From positions 2,356,001 through 2,420,000 of the forward strand of contig NC_056049.1 in assembly GCF_004379255.2 (NCBI RefSeq): 64,000 nucleotides of DNA, in the 5' to 3' direction. How positions within the stretch are numbered: position 1 is the first letter of the stretch; each line of letters opens with the position of its first letter. Shown here piece after piece: positions 45,310 through 56,760 of this stretch. The notes under the pieces were generated by a model. It made no database searches and was not told the origin of the DNA. It saw only the letters and a list, made by a program, of their open reading frames with translations. Made by a program: the position numbers and the translations under genes. This DNA is from Salvia splendens (lineage: Eukaryota; Streptophyta; Magnoliopsida; Lamiales; Lamiaceae).

Positions 45310-47292
45310 TTACCGCCATGATCTCCATGCTTTCTTCATTTTGCTTCCGACATACTTCACTCCGTGAACTGCACCAGCGGTTAGTAGACCTGCAACCGCC
45401 TGTCTTGCACTGGAAACCATGACTTTGCGTCTCAGGGTCTTCCGGATGCAATCCGCAGCCTCTTCCTTTTTAATTGCTATTTTCTGTGCAGCTCTACCTA
45501 AAATACGATTAACCCAACGGAACACCATAAATTTTGCTGTATAAACATAACAATGCAAAATAGGGAGCTTGTGCTACTGCACCCATAACCAATGTACGTA
45601 GCTAATGAAATATCGATGAAGCAGTACATTTTACCCCGCCCAATCATTTATCGTACCAGATTCTTCAATTGTTTTCTTCTCTCCAAGTTTCATCCCAGTA
45701 TGGCACCTGAGAGGCAGAGGAAGTGAAGACACGAGGGAGCACGTGGTAGATTGTCCACAATCCTGATTCAACAATCCAAATATGTCACAATCTCAATATG
45801 TGCAACCACAATCTGTAATTCTGTATGGACCTTGAAATTTGGACTGACCTGGATTAACTTTAATTTTTTATCACCAGAAGATGACATTCTAAGCAAGTCT
45901 TGAGCTGCAAATTCCTCTATAAATGGATTGTACATTTGTTGGAATAACTCAAATTGTCCATGTACAATCTTTCTCACCTGAAAGTGTACATAGATTCAAG
46001 TATGGAATTCAAATTTCAAGTAAACATACACACAGTTTGGAGTAAGTTCCCGAGCCTTCAATCATCATTACCTTGTTTCGATCCTCTGCGAAAAGCATTC
46101 GTAAGTCGCCCATGTATGAGAGGCTACATATTTTGGCGTACAACTCTTCCTGCAAACTTATCAAGCTTATACTACTGACCTTTTTTTACCTTTACACGAC
46201 TTCGATGAAACTGAGAAAGGACCATATACCTCACTGATTTTTGATGGCAAAAGCAGGAGGGCAGCAGCTGTTGCAGCCTTCACGTTTACAAAGTTGAGTT
46301 TTTCTATCTCCGAGTTGTCTACTACAACGTTAACCTACAATACACAGATGCATGAGCAGAAAGTAGCACAGAGTATCAAAGATGATATGCATTATTTAGT
46401 AGTAATCCAAGAATTGAAGCAAAATATACAGGTTTCTGCAAACGGCCACTCAGATAGAAACTCTCCCAACCCGATATGTCCCGAACAAGATCATTCATAC
46501 GAACAACACCGTATTTGAACATCTGCAGAAAATTTCATTTCAGTATATCTAATATGTAAAGAGAGATAACAACCATAAATCACACATCAAAACATTACAA
46601 TAAGAGTAATGATAAAAAATAATTACCCGATGTCTGTGAGAAACAAAGGGGTTGAAATGTATACGGACACCAATATGATCTGCAACCCCAGTTATCTACT
46701 AGGAACAGAAAAAACAATATCAATATTGCAAGACGCAAAACATAGAAAATGAGAAGAGAGATGCGAAGTATCACCATCCGCGCACCCCCAAGGTGGACCA
46801 TCCATGACGCATAATGATCCCGATTTAACTTCAGATTCTTGATCCCAAAAGACAAGCATATTCCATCAGTTACTAATCAACACAGAAACATAGAGACAAT
46901 GGAGCTTTGGAAAAAGTTATTAAAATGTTACGATCATATATATACCTCCGTGTGCCATTGTTGGGGATTCTCCACACCAAGAATGTAATCTATCATGGAT
47001 GTCTGAAACAAGGATTCAAGAGAGAAACTCATAAAGCTACACGTAATTATAAAATTTCAAAGACCCTGAAGTTGATGGCATAATGTTTCAGTCACAGTGC
47101 TTTCTTGCTAGTGTTAAATTTAAAAATAAGTTGGGGAAAATCATCGACCCCAGTAAATGAATAGAAAAGAGAAGATGATTGCACCTTATCAGAATTGTTT
47201 GGATGGAGAGAGGATCCATATATACAGGCGAACTCAACAGGAGGCAGAGTGTCGAGAAAACTCGCATGCTGAGGTATCTTTTCAGCATCCAT
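45310..47292 (-). CDS. TAM41: TAM41, mitochondrial phosphatidate cytidylyltransferase
   Basis: Ten coding exons on the minus strand: 47292-47185, 47002-46946, 46837-46775, 46695-46627, 46522-46430, 46334-46230, 46149-46072, 45977-45849, 45762-45657 and 45497-45310. They total 996 nt, 331 residues, and all junctions are in frame. Motifs: EFACIYGSSLHP (nucleotidyltransferase GS), MIDYILGVENPQQWHTE, ADHIGVRIHFNPFV, KYGVVRMNDL, LYAKICSLSYMGDLRMLFAED and the C-terminal RRKVMVSSARQAVAGLLTAG. TAM41 makes CDP-diacylglycerol at the inner mitochondrial membrane for cardiolipin synthesis. The N-terminus MDAEKIPQHASFLDTLPP has no obvious presequence. The upstream noncoding exon and intron (donor at 47946/47945) are duplicated at the HAD gene. 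The gene appears functional. Confidence 0.93.
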
Positions 47293-47389
47293 TGACTACA
47301 TTCAACAAATGCAACAAGGTTAGAACCTTTTAAAGACCTGAACAAATAAAAAGCTCTCTTTTTTGTCAGACGTTTTATTGAACATCTCA

Positions 47390-48160
47390 GTTGCTAACGA
47401 CTGTACAGATATAAAGGTGGAATGAGCAGAAACATAGTTCGGCTTATAATCAAGAACACGAGTCTTAGAACAAAAGCGTCAACAGCCATAAAACAAGTGA
47501 ACTTGAACCAAAACTAATCAAATGCAGATCTTGAGCATGTAATAACATAGATGAACTCATCACGAACTACATAATTGATTAGTATTTGTGGTATCTATTT
47601 CAGATGAAATCCCCCAAGATGAGATCAACGATAATAAAAGGTCGAACTTGATGACTTTTGAGATTCATCATTTGATGAGATGCAATTATTGCCACAATGT
47701 GGCTAATTAAAGATTGACATCTGCCAGTTTGGTTTCAAATTTTGCTCCAATCATATGTAACATTTCGAAGAAAGGCACACATATTTATAAACTGACCAAG
47801 TGATAAAACACACTAATTGGGTAAAGTTAAGATCGAGTAGCCATCATCAAATTTCTACATCAATCGCTAAACATGTAAAATACAGAGAAAAACTTCATCA
47901 AGCGGAAAACTTCGCTGAAAATTGGGGGAAACCAGAGAGCATTACCCGAAGCTCAGAGCGAGGGAAAATTGAGCAACTTTATCTGAATCGGCTACGATTT
48001 CTTATGGAGAGAAATGACTGACTTAGAGAATCTAGCTCAACAAGTATGCTCGTAGCTCGCCTTCATCACCGTATTAATACAGTCTTCGTCAATCGTCCTT
48101 GCACTTTTGAAGTCAAAAGGAATTTCCAACTGCGTGTCGTTATTAATTCATGAAATTTAG
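47390..48160 (-). repeat. Duplicated promoter/5'UTR/intron module, copy at TAM41
   Basis: Counterpart of 38440-39170. It contains the noncoding first exon ending TTCGG at 47946, the donor side of the leader intron and the upstream cattaatacagtcttc region. The two copies are clearly diverged by substitutions and small indels, so the duplication is not very recent. Confidence 0.8.
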
Positions 48161-48476
48161 TAAAAAGGAAAACGAAATCGGTAATACTCATCGAACATCT
48201 ATCTTTTTAGTCAGACATTTCATCGAACATCTCAGTTGCATTGTTACACTGTACCGAAAAATGGAGGCGGATTGAGCAGAAATCAGCGCTGCTTGTGATG
48301 ACGATGGAATCCCCAATCCGTATGATTATTTGCAATCGGCTTATGAAGATGATGATCGGTAACGATGAATTCCCCAGCACCGCTTCAAGCTTACTGCCTC
48401 TCCCGCCTAATTACCTGTTAAATTTATTATGTTTTGACAGTTACTAATTAATTGAGAACGATAAGATTATGAAATG
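48161..48476. other. Spacer, no gene
   Basis: Nothing recognised between the duplicated promoter module and the satellite element. Confidence 0.4.
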
Positions 48477-48689
48477 TTGGGAACATGGAATTGGAGCTAT
48501 GGAACTCCAATTCCATTAGTTGGTATCTCAAAAATGTATAGAATTAGAATTAGAATTGAATTATAATTCCAAATTTTACAATTCCATTATTTGAATTACA
48601 TATCAAAAAGTAGAAAAGTAGAAAATTGGAATTACAAATAGTCATAAAATTAGATAGCTTCACGATCCACAACAATCATTGCACACGCT

Positions 48690-49620
48690 ACACACACTAC
48701 ATGCAATTCACCCACTACAAAAATTTCACACACTACACACACTACATAAATTTCACACACTTCACGCACTACACAAATTTCACACACTTCACAAATTTCA
48801 CATACTACACACATTTCACACACTACACAAATTTCACACATTTCCCGCATTACATACATTTCACAGACTACATACGTTTCACACATTTCCCACATTACAC
48901 TTACACACACTACACACATTTCACACACTACACACATTTCACACACTACACACACTACACAAATTTCACACACTACACACATTTCACACACCTTACACAC
49001 ACTAAACAAATTTCACACACTGCACACATTTCACACACTACACAAATTTCACACATTTCACATTGTACACACACTACACAAAATACACACGCTACATACA
49101 CTATACACAAAATACACACACTACATGCAATTCACCCACTACAAAAATTTCACACACTACACACACTACACAAATTTCACACACTTCATGCACTACACAA
49201 ATTTCACACACTTCACGCACTACACAAATTTCACACACTTCACAAATTTCACATACTACACACATTTCACACACTACACAAATTTCACACATTTCCCGCA
49301 TTACATACATTTCACAGACTACATACGTTTCACACATTTCCCACATTACACTTACACACACTACACACATTTCACACACTACACACATTTCACACACCTT
49401 ACACACACTAAACAAATTTCACACACTGCACACATTTCACACATTACACAAATTTCACACATTTCACATTGTAGACACACTACACAAAATACACACGCTA
49501 CATACAGTATACACAAAATACACATACTACACACATTATACACAAAATACACCCGCGACGCAAAATTTACACAAAATACACACACTACGCACGCTATACC
49601 CAAAATATACACATTATTCA
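48690..49620 (+). repeat. Satellite arm 1: ttcacacactacacaaa-type repeats with a 424-bp higher-order unit
   Basis: Dozens of 15-18 bp variants of ttcacacactacacaaat in tandem. The block starting actacatgcaattcaccc at about 48697 recurs at about 49121, giving a higher-order period of 424 bp, with single-base and small block differences between the two copies. Confidence 0.9.
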
Positions 49621-49734
49621 CAAACCAAAATTTCAAATTTGGTTCAGTTTAAACTTTTGAAAAATGTCAATTTTTTGATTCAAATCGGAAAAAAATCTAA
49701 AACTGGGATTTTTTTTCCAAAAATTGGATGCTTG

Positions 49735-50110
49735 AAATGTGTAAAATATGTATAAAGTGTGAAAGTGTGTGAAATTTGTGTAGTGTGTGTAATGTGTGAA
49801 ATGTATGTAGTGCATGAAATATGTGAAATTTTTGTAGTGTGTGAAATTTGTGTAGTGTGTGTAGTGCGACAAATGTGTGAAATTTGTGTAGTGTGTGAAA
49901 TTTGTGTAGGGTGTGTAGTGTGTGAAATGTGTGTTGTGTGTGAAATATGTGTGGTGCGGGAAATGTGTGAAATTTGTGTAGTGTGTGAAGTGTGTAAAAT
50001 TTGTGAAGTGTGTGAAATGTGTGCGGTGTGTGTGAAGTGGGTGTATTATGTGTGTATAGTGTGTGAAATGTGTATTTTGTGTATAGTATGTGTACAATGT
50101 ATGTGTGCAC
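49735..50110 (-). repeat. Satellite arm 2, inverse orientation
   Basis: Same satellite as arm 1 on the opposite strand (gtgtgaaatttgtgtagtgtg units). It is shorter, about 375 bp, and without the 424-bp higher-order repeat. Confidence 0.9.
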
Positions 50111-50418
50111 AAATTATTCAAATTCAATTTTATATTAATTACTTCACTTTACCAAACATAAGATTTGAAATATTCAATTTCTTCCAATTCAAATTCCATA
50201 AAATTTCAATTCTAATTCAATTCCAATGTATCAAACGAAGCGTTAATAGTATTCACTTTTACCAGCAGTATAAAAATATCATAAAATCATGAGATTAAAA
50301 CAGATAGACCCAACTGAGGTTTAGCAGAATGGAAGAAGCGGCTTCAGCTGTAGATGGATAACGTTTCAGTTTGCTGAAATTTCCCCCCCAAAACGGTTAC
50401 ACTGCAACAGCGTAAGCA

Positions 50419-53400
50419 ATGGCTACGTCGCTCCTGCATCCACCACCGCACTGCATCTTCACCAATCACCACCGCCGCAGCCGCCAGCTGGTGAATCGGC
50501 GGAGGAATGGTCCGGTGTTACGTGCGGCTTTGATTACTAACGAAGACACATTTTCTGCAATTTCCGCGTCCGATTTCCCTCTCTTCCAAACCGCGCTCCC
50601 TGCCGAACCTACTCCTGCTTCTCAGGTGACCGCATTTTCGCCAATTGAACTATTTTTACGGATAATTGATGTCATTTCGATTAATATTCTGATTAATTGA
50701 CCGACTTGTTGATAGTTGGAGCCAGCGGATCCCGATTTCTATAAGATAGGCTATGTTAGGAATATGCGAGCTTATGGAATCGAGTTCAGAGAAGGTCCCG
50801 ATGGATTTGGAGTGTATGCGTCCAAAGATATCGCGCCTCTTCGCCGTTCCAGGGTAATTCTTCTTCTTTTTATGAGATAATTGTGTGATTTTGATACTAT
50901 GTTGCTTTGATATGTATTGATTGGAATGCAATCTTCTTATGATATGCAGTTGATTATGGAGATTCCACTGGAATTGATGCTAACTATAAGTCAAAAACTC
51001 CCTTGGATGTTCTTCCCGGATATTATACCGGTTGGTCATCCTATCTTCGACATAATCAACTCAACCAACCCCGAGGTAAATGCGTGGCAATAAAATTTCT
51101 TCGTTAATACGTTAGTTGTATATTTGATTAAACTGATAGTTGGAGATCTTAGTTTTCAGTTCCTCATGTGCATAATACTCTTTGGTTTACGTCAGACAGA
51201 TTGGGACCTGAGGTTGGCATGTCTTATTCTATACGCGTTCGATTGCAAGGATAATTTTTGGCAGCTGTATGGCGACTTCTTACCTGCTGCTGATGAGTGT
51301 ACCAGCTTACTTCTTGCAACAGAGGTCGGATATGTGTTCCTTTATACTTATTTCTGGGGCTTAGTTTTAATGTCGTTTGATGACCGCTGGACAAAGTTCA
51401 TACGTTATGTCATATAAAAGTTGTGTCTTTGTGGCCTTCGAGTACCTACTTCACCATAATTTGGTTTATGCTGTGAAATCAATGTCATATAAGCTATATT
51501 CAAACACCGAAAGTTCTCTGTATTTGTTATGAACTTGTGTTACCATGTGAGATGGTTGCTTTACTCTCTTCGGGACAATTGCAGGAGGACCTTCTGGAGT
51601 TGCAGGATAATGAACTTGCTTCTACAGTAAGACAACAGCAACAACGAGCTTTGGAGTTTTGGGAGAAAAACTGGGTATGGATCTGTCTTTTATAATGATG
51701 TATACTATCAGGACTGTCGTTATGGCATTAGTTAACTGGTTTTAACTGTATGGCTTTCAGCACTCTGCAGTACCCCTTAAAGTAAAACGCCTTGCTCAAG
51801 AGCCTGAAAGATTCTTGTGGGCCATGAGTATGGCACAATCTCGTTGTATAAACAAGCAAATCAGAATTGGTGCCCTAACTCAAGATACTAACATGCTCAT
51901 TCCTTATGCCGGTTAGTCTCTCTCAAATGAGGTTTGGTCATCTCTTTATGTAACCTTCCATGCCATTGGAGAAGAAAATTTTACTTTGACCTGTTTAAAG
52001 CAGTCGGTGTATTGTAGAGTTATTGCTTATTTGGATAACGCAATTTCTTTTGGAACCCAACTATTGAGAGTTTTATCATTTTTATGATGAGAACAAGTTA
52101 AGAACCTTATGGCATGGTGGTAGCCACCTAATGATCATCAAACACTTGCCAATATATGTTTATTTCACATCTACTGCTGATTCCAATTCAGAACTCACTT
52201 GTTTCACAAGTTTAATTAGTGTTTAATAACTCAATTTGACTGTTGGTTAATTTTTCTTTTTCTTGCAAGCTGATTGACCAGAAACAATATTGTACATTAG
52301 CTCATTAAGTATATGCGCTTGATTGCATGTTCATAGATATGTTAAATCATTCTTTCAAGCCGAATTGTTTCTTCCACTGGCGTTTCAAGGATCGAATGCT
52401 TGAGGTCATGATAAATGCTGGGCAAGGGGTCAAAAAGGGCGATGAGGTATAAAATACCACTGGCTTTATGTTGAAATCAAAAGTGTGTATTTGAACTTTG
52501 GCCATCATTAAACCAAAGAGAGAAATCTCAGGACAATTGGCATCTGTTTTTATATTTGACTGAAGCTTGCTAGTACTATTTAACCTAAGATGATACCATT
52601 AATAGTATCTGAAGTTTTTTTCGCATTTCAAGTATATGCATCTTATTTTGGGAAAACATGACGAGCCAGATGATGGCTTGGTATATATTTCTGAAAGAAT
52701 TGTAGATTGAAGTGCTAATTGAGAGAGAGAGAGAGTGTGTGTGTGTGTGTTGAGGAATGATAAAAGATGACATGATGGTATATATTCATTCCATTTCATT
52801 TGCATAATTGTATGCCTTCTATTGATCTCTACACAGATGACTGTCAGTTACATGAATGGACAGATGAATAACTTCTTCATGGAAAGATATGGGTTTTCAT
52901 CTCCAGTGGTAATTTTCTGTTCAACTATTAAAATGGAAGATGCTTCTTTTTTTTGTTACTTGATGTATCCTTCATTACTGGTGTTATTGTTTATTTTTAC
53001 TTATCTATTTGAAACAAAAATTGCAGAATCCTTGGGATGTTATCCAGTTCTCTGGCAATGCACGGATTCATTTGGATTCTTTCTTATCCGTCTTCAATAT
53101 ATCTGGTCTTCCCGAAGAATATTACCACAACAGTAATATTGTTTCCTTCTCATAAGTATTTCATCTATGGCTTGAGCTTTGTTATGGTTCGTGAATTGAG
53201 GAGATGTTACGTATCAGGTAAGCTATCGTATGATGACGATAGCTTTGTTGATGGGGCCATTATCGCTGCTGCTAGAACAATACCCACTTGGTCAGACGGG
53301 GACATCCCTCCCATTCCAAGTGCAGAAAGAAAAGCTGTGAAGGACTTACAAGAAGAATGCCATCAAATGCTTGCAGAGTTTCCTACAACCGCAGAGCAAG

Positions 53401-53737
53401 ATGAAGAAATTCTAGGTATGCTTAACATTCCGTCATGGACTCCTTGATAGATAGAACAGCAAGAAACTGGTGAATAGATTTTTGAATTGGATATTTTGTG
53501 TGTATTTACTTTCTTGTTTTCTTGCTGTAGAGTCGATCCCTGAAGCTAGGAGGACGCAAGAAGCTGCGATAAAGTATGTATTGTGCACAGAAAAACTGTC
53601 GTTAATTCGGATGCATTAGAGGAACACAGTCCATCTTACTCGCTGTTTTTCTGCGCAGGTACAGGATGCACCGGAAGTTGTTCATGGAGAAGGTTATTCA
53701 GGCACTGGATATTTACCAAGAGAGGTTATTATTTTAA
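50419..53737 (+). CDS. PTAC14: pTAC14/PAP7, SET-domain protein of the plastid RNA polymerase complex
   Basis: Twelve exons: 50419-50625, 50716-50853, 50950-51075, 51196-51324, 51585-51674, 51761-51911, 52337-52446, 52837-52908, 53027-53132, 53218-53415, 53531-53573 and 53659-53737. The total is 1,449 nt, 482 residues, all in frame. The first about 45 residues are rich in His, Arg and Ser, a likely chloroplast transit peptide. Then ADPDFYKIGYVRNMRAYGIE, GPDGFGVYASKDI (SET start), PWMFFPDIIPVGHPIFDIIN, DMLNHSFKPNCFFHW (SET core NHS), ERYGFSSPVNPWD, PTWSDGDIPPIPSAERKAVK and the end ALDIYQERLLF match plant pTAC14. PAP7 is an essential partner of the plastid-encoded polymerase, needed for chloroplast gene transcription; methyltransferase activity is unproven. 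No lesion is seen. Confidence 0.95.
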
Positions 53738-54183
53738 TCTAGGATCGAACAAGCTGTACAAAATACAGCAAGATTGAGAGAGGCAACGAAACTACTTAGA
53801 AATTTTGTATCGTTCTGTAAATTGAATGGAAATATAGATAATTTTCTCGTAGCATCATGACTAGCTCGAATGTGCTGCCTTCTCTTTAGAGCAAATTGCC
53901 GGAAAATCACGAAGTTTGGTTCACTTAGGCAATTTCTCCCTCATTATTTAGGCAATTTCTTCATCGATGGGCAGATACCTGAAATTTTTGCGTGGGACAA
54001 ACATTATAATTTATCCATAAGAAAGAGTGTATGTGTTTTAACAAAGAAAATTGATTATAGAGTAAATGGCTGGAAAATAAGGGTAGGTAGCTACAGATTC
54101 ATATTTTTTTCTAAAATTTTCTACATTACAATTTGTATTTTCTTGATTTCTTTGATTACATCAACACTGCCTGTCTACAAAAA
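53738..54183. other. Convergent 3' ends of pTAC14 and OTP84
   Basis: About 445 bp between two stop codons facing each other. It must hold both polyadenylation regions. No other feature is seen. Confidence 0.6.
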
Positions 54184-56760
54184 TCACCAATAATCTCCAC
54201 AAGAGCAAGCACCATCCTTGAAATGATGGAACCGCCTAACATCCCTCACAACAATCTCCCTATCAACAATCTTGGAGATGAATTTTGTCGCAGAGTGGCA
54301 ATCGTTACAGACTCTCAGATTCTTCGAGACTCGAATGGTCGAGCCACGAGGCGTGTTAAGGAGGCCGAACGCAATCGCCAGTCGCTCGCTGTGCCCACAC
54401 AGCAGGCTCTCCTTCTCCTCCTCGTCAACATTGTGAAGAACACACGACGTGTCAGGCACGTAACCGTCCCTCTTCATCCTATCGAACAGATCATTCAGAT
54501 ATGCGTACAGCTGCTCGCTCTGGGGGTGCCTCGTGTCCCCAGCCACAAACTTGTGCACCTCGCCACTGTACTCGATCCAGCTGCATCCGGGTTCTTTCTT
54601 CAGCCGCCTGCTTTTCATATTCCTACGAACTTCATTAGCCTTCTCCCAGAGCCCGGCCGAAGAGTAGATATTTGACAGCAGGACGTAATGGCTCGCAACG
54701 TTCGCTTCTAGCTTAAACAGATTGGATGCTGAGATCTCCCCGAGCTCTACGTTTTGATGGATCCTGCAAGCACCAAGCAAACTACTCCACACCCCAACCT
54801 TGTCGAGCCCCACAGGCATCGAGTTGATGATGTCATGCGCTTCATCAAGCCGCCCTGCTCGACCAAGAAGGTCAACAACACAAGCATAGTGATCAGCAAT
54901 AGGTTCGACTCCATGTTCTACTTTCATCGTCTGGAACAATCTTTTGCCTTCATCAACCAGCCCGGAATGACTGCAAGCTGCAAATACTGCAATAAAAGTA
55001 ACCTCGTTAGGCTCAACTTCGTCCGCCATTTTCCTAAAAAGTGCCAACGCCCTGTCTCCCTCTCCGTGCATCCCACAAGCTAGGATCATAGCATTCCATG
55101 TTATTACATTCCTATTAGGCATGCTCTCAAAAACTCTCCGAGCCATAACCAAGCAACCGCACTTGGCATACATATCAACGAGCGCACTTCCAACAGCCAC
55201 ATCCGATTCCAATCCATTTCTAAACGCATAAGCATGAATCTCCTTTCCTTTCGCTAGAGCTGCCAGAGCAGCACAGCCAGGGAGAATGGTCATGAGTGTT
55301 ACAGAATTAGGTCTAAACGAGACCTCAACGTTCTTTTCAGCTGTTTGCATCTCGTGTAATAAGATAAGAGCATCTTCGTGGTAACCACACACCACATAGC
55401 CAGTTATCATTGTGTTGTAAGACACGATATCTTTGCTTTCCATACTGTGAAATATATATTCCGAAACATCCACCTTCCCGACCCTGGAATACAAGTCCAT
55501 TAGAGCATTTTGAACGTATCTATCACTCCCAAGCCCCAGCTTCAAGACGTATCCGTGCATAACCTCTTTATCAACAAAAGCATCGCAGTGCACACAAGCC
55601 GGCAACACACTAGCCATTGTGGTCGGGTTAGGGAATAAACCGGACATAACCATCAACTTCATGAACAACCTCACCGCCTCCAAGTAAAACCCGTTTTGCG
55701 CATAGCCAGCAAACATAGCATTCCATGTCCCAAGCTTCCGATCCAATGCACTCTCGAAAACTCTTCTCCCACTCACAACTTGCTTACAGTTACAATACAT
55801 ATCCACCAAAGCACTTGTCACAAAGGAATTCCTCATGAAACCATCATTCCTCACTACAAAAGTATGAATCTCTTTCCCCAAATCCAACAGCTCCAAATGG
55901 GAACAAGCCGGGAGCACGCTCGAAATGGTAACCCCATCCGGCTTAAACCCTTCATCATTCATACCACGGAAACACTCCAAACCCTCGTAGAATCTATCAC
56001 TCTGCGAAAACGCACTGATGATCGTGTTCCACGACACCATATCACGATGAGCAAAACACTCAAATATGATCCTAGCATCATCCACTCTCCCCAATTTCGC
56101 ATACATCGCCATCAAAGAATTATCCGTAAACGTCTTTCTCTCATCGACTCTCAAGCTATACCCATGAAGCTGCTTCCCAAGCCTCAATCCATCGCCCCTT
56201 TTCAAATTGCTACAAGCAAGAGCGACACTGACTAAAGTAAACGAGCTAGGCTCGATTTTCTCCAGCCCCATCAAGCGGAAAGCCTCCAAAGCCAACTCCC
56301 ACTCCTCATATTTACACAGGGCGTTTATCAGCGAGTTCCAAGAAACCTGGTCTCTTTGGGGAATTCTGTCGAACACCTTGAAGACTTGCTCGACTTCACT
56401 GCCGCATTTGGCGTACATGTGCAGAACAGTGTTGGAGACAGTGGCGTGGGAATCGTAGCCCAATTTGACGAGGGAGGCGTGAATCTGCTTGCCGAGGCGG
56501 AGGTCTTGGAGGGCGGTGGCGGCCTTTAAGGCGGCGGGGAAAGCGTAATTGTCGGGGGGAATTCCGGCGGCTTGCATTTGGATGAAAGTGGTGAGGGCTT
56601 GATTGGGGGAGTTTGAGCGGGCGTGGGAGCGGAGGGATTCGATCCATGAGTGTTTGGAGCGGGTGAGGTCGGGTGGTGCGGTGGGGATGAGCGGTGGATT
56701 TTGGGTTTGGATTGAATTGGGGAGAGATGGTGAGGAAGGAATTGGGAGGGAGCAGTGCAT
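54184..56760 (-). CDS. OTP84: PPR protein of PLS-E-DYW class, OTP84-like
   Basis: Intronless frame of 858 codons. The N-terminal about 35 residues are Ser/Pro-rich (MHCSLPIPSSPSLPNS), a probable plastid transit peptide. A run of PPR motifs follows (DNYAFPAALKAATALQ, QVSWNSLINALCKYEEWELA, MVSWNTIISAFSQ, IVSYNTMITGYV, VITWNAMILACGMHG), then E/E+ (KEPGCSWIEYSGEVHKFVAG) and a complete DYW domain with the deaminase-like HSERLAIAFGLL, CNDCHSATKFISK and the end CSCGDYW. Overall it corresponds to Arabidopsis At3g57430/OTP84, which edits C to U in plastid ndhB, ndhF and psbZ transcripts. Targets here are inferred. Catalytic HxE and CxxC residues are present and no lesion is seen. Confidence 0.92.
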   Translation of the reverse strand: MHCSLPIPSSPSLPNSIQTQNPPLIPTAPPDLTRSKHSWIESLRSHARSNSPNQALTTFIQMQAAGIPPDNYAFPAALKAATALQDLRLGKQIHASLVKLGYDSHATVSNTVLHMYAKCGSEVEQVFKVFDRIPQRDQVSWNSLINALCKYEEWELALEAFRLMGLEKIEPSSFTLVSVALACSNLKRGDGLRLGKQLHGYSLRVDERKTFTDNSLMAMYAKLGRVDDARIIFECFAHRDMVSWNTIISAFSQSDRFYEGLECFRGMNDEGFKPDGVTISSVLPACSHLELLDLGKEIHTFVVRNDGFMRNSFVTSALVDMYCNCKQVVSGRRVFESALDRKLGTWNAMFAGYAQNGFYLEAVRLFMKLMVMSGLFPNPTTMASVLPACVHCDAFVDKEVMHGYVLKLGLGSDRYVQNALMDLYSRVGKVDVSEYIFHSMESKDIVSYNTMITGYVVCGYHEDALILLHEMQTAEKNVEVSFRPNSVTLMTILPGCAALAALAKGKEIHAYAFRNGLESDVAVGSALVDMYAKCGCLVMARRVFESMPNRNVITWNAMILACGMHGEGDRALALFRKMADEVEPNEVTFIAVFAACSHSGLVDEGKRLFQTMKVEHGVEPIADHYACVVDLLGRAGRLDEAHDIINSMPVGLDKVGVWSSLLGACRIHQNVELGEISASNLFKLEANVASHYVLLSNIYSSAGLWEKANEVRRNMKSRRLKKEPGCSWIEYSGEVHKFVAGDTRHPQSEQLYAYLNDLFDRMKRDGYVPDTSCVLHNVDEEEKESLLCGHSERLAIAFGLLNTPRGSTIRVSKNLRVCNDCHSATKFISKIVDREIVVRDVRRFHHFKDGACSCGDYW

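Larger units (their letters stand above)
48480..50242. mobile_element. Candidate foldback-type element containing inverted satellite arms
   Basis: AT-rich outer sequences face each other in inverse orientation: left ttggtatctcaaaaatgtatagaattagaattagaattg (48519 on), right inverse of caattctaattcaattccaatgtatcaaac (about 50206-50235). Inside lie long arms of a CACA-rich satellite on the left and its complement on the right, with a unique AT-rich loop of about 110 bp (49620-49730). No protein is encoded; the long His/Thr/Tyr or Cys/Val reading frames are by-products of the repeat. The borders and target duplication are not defined, so the transposon reading is tentative. Confidence 0.45.

Noticed and set aside
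48690..50110. CRISPR-like array of short repeats
   Set aside because: Units are degenerate, directly abutting, without unique spacers, and the DNA is nuclear plant DNA.
48626..50292. Long His/Thr/Tyr/Phe-rich and Cys/Val/Met-rich open frames, at first sight a repeat protein or metal-binding protein
   Set aside because: The frames are open in several phases and both strands because the 15-18 bp satellite lacks stop codons. Composition follows the repeat, with no conserved start or domain.
54754..55083. Frames antisense to OTP84
   Set aside because: Shadow frames of a complete 858-codon PPR-DYW gene.
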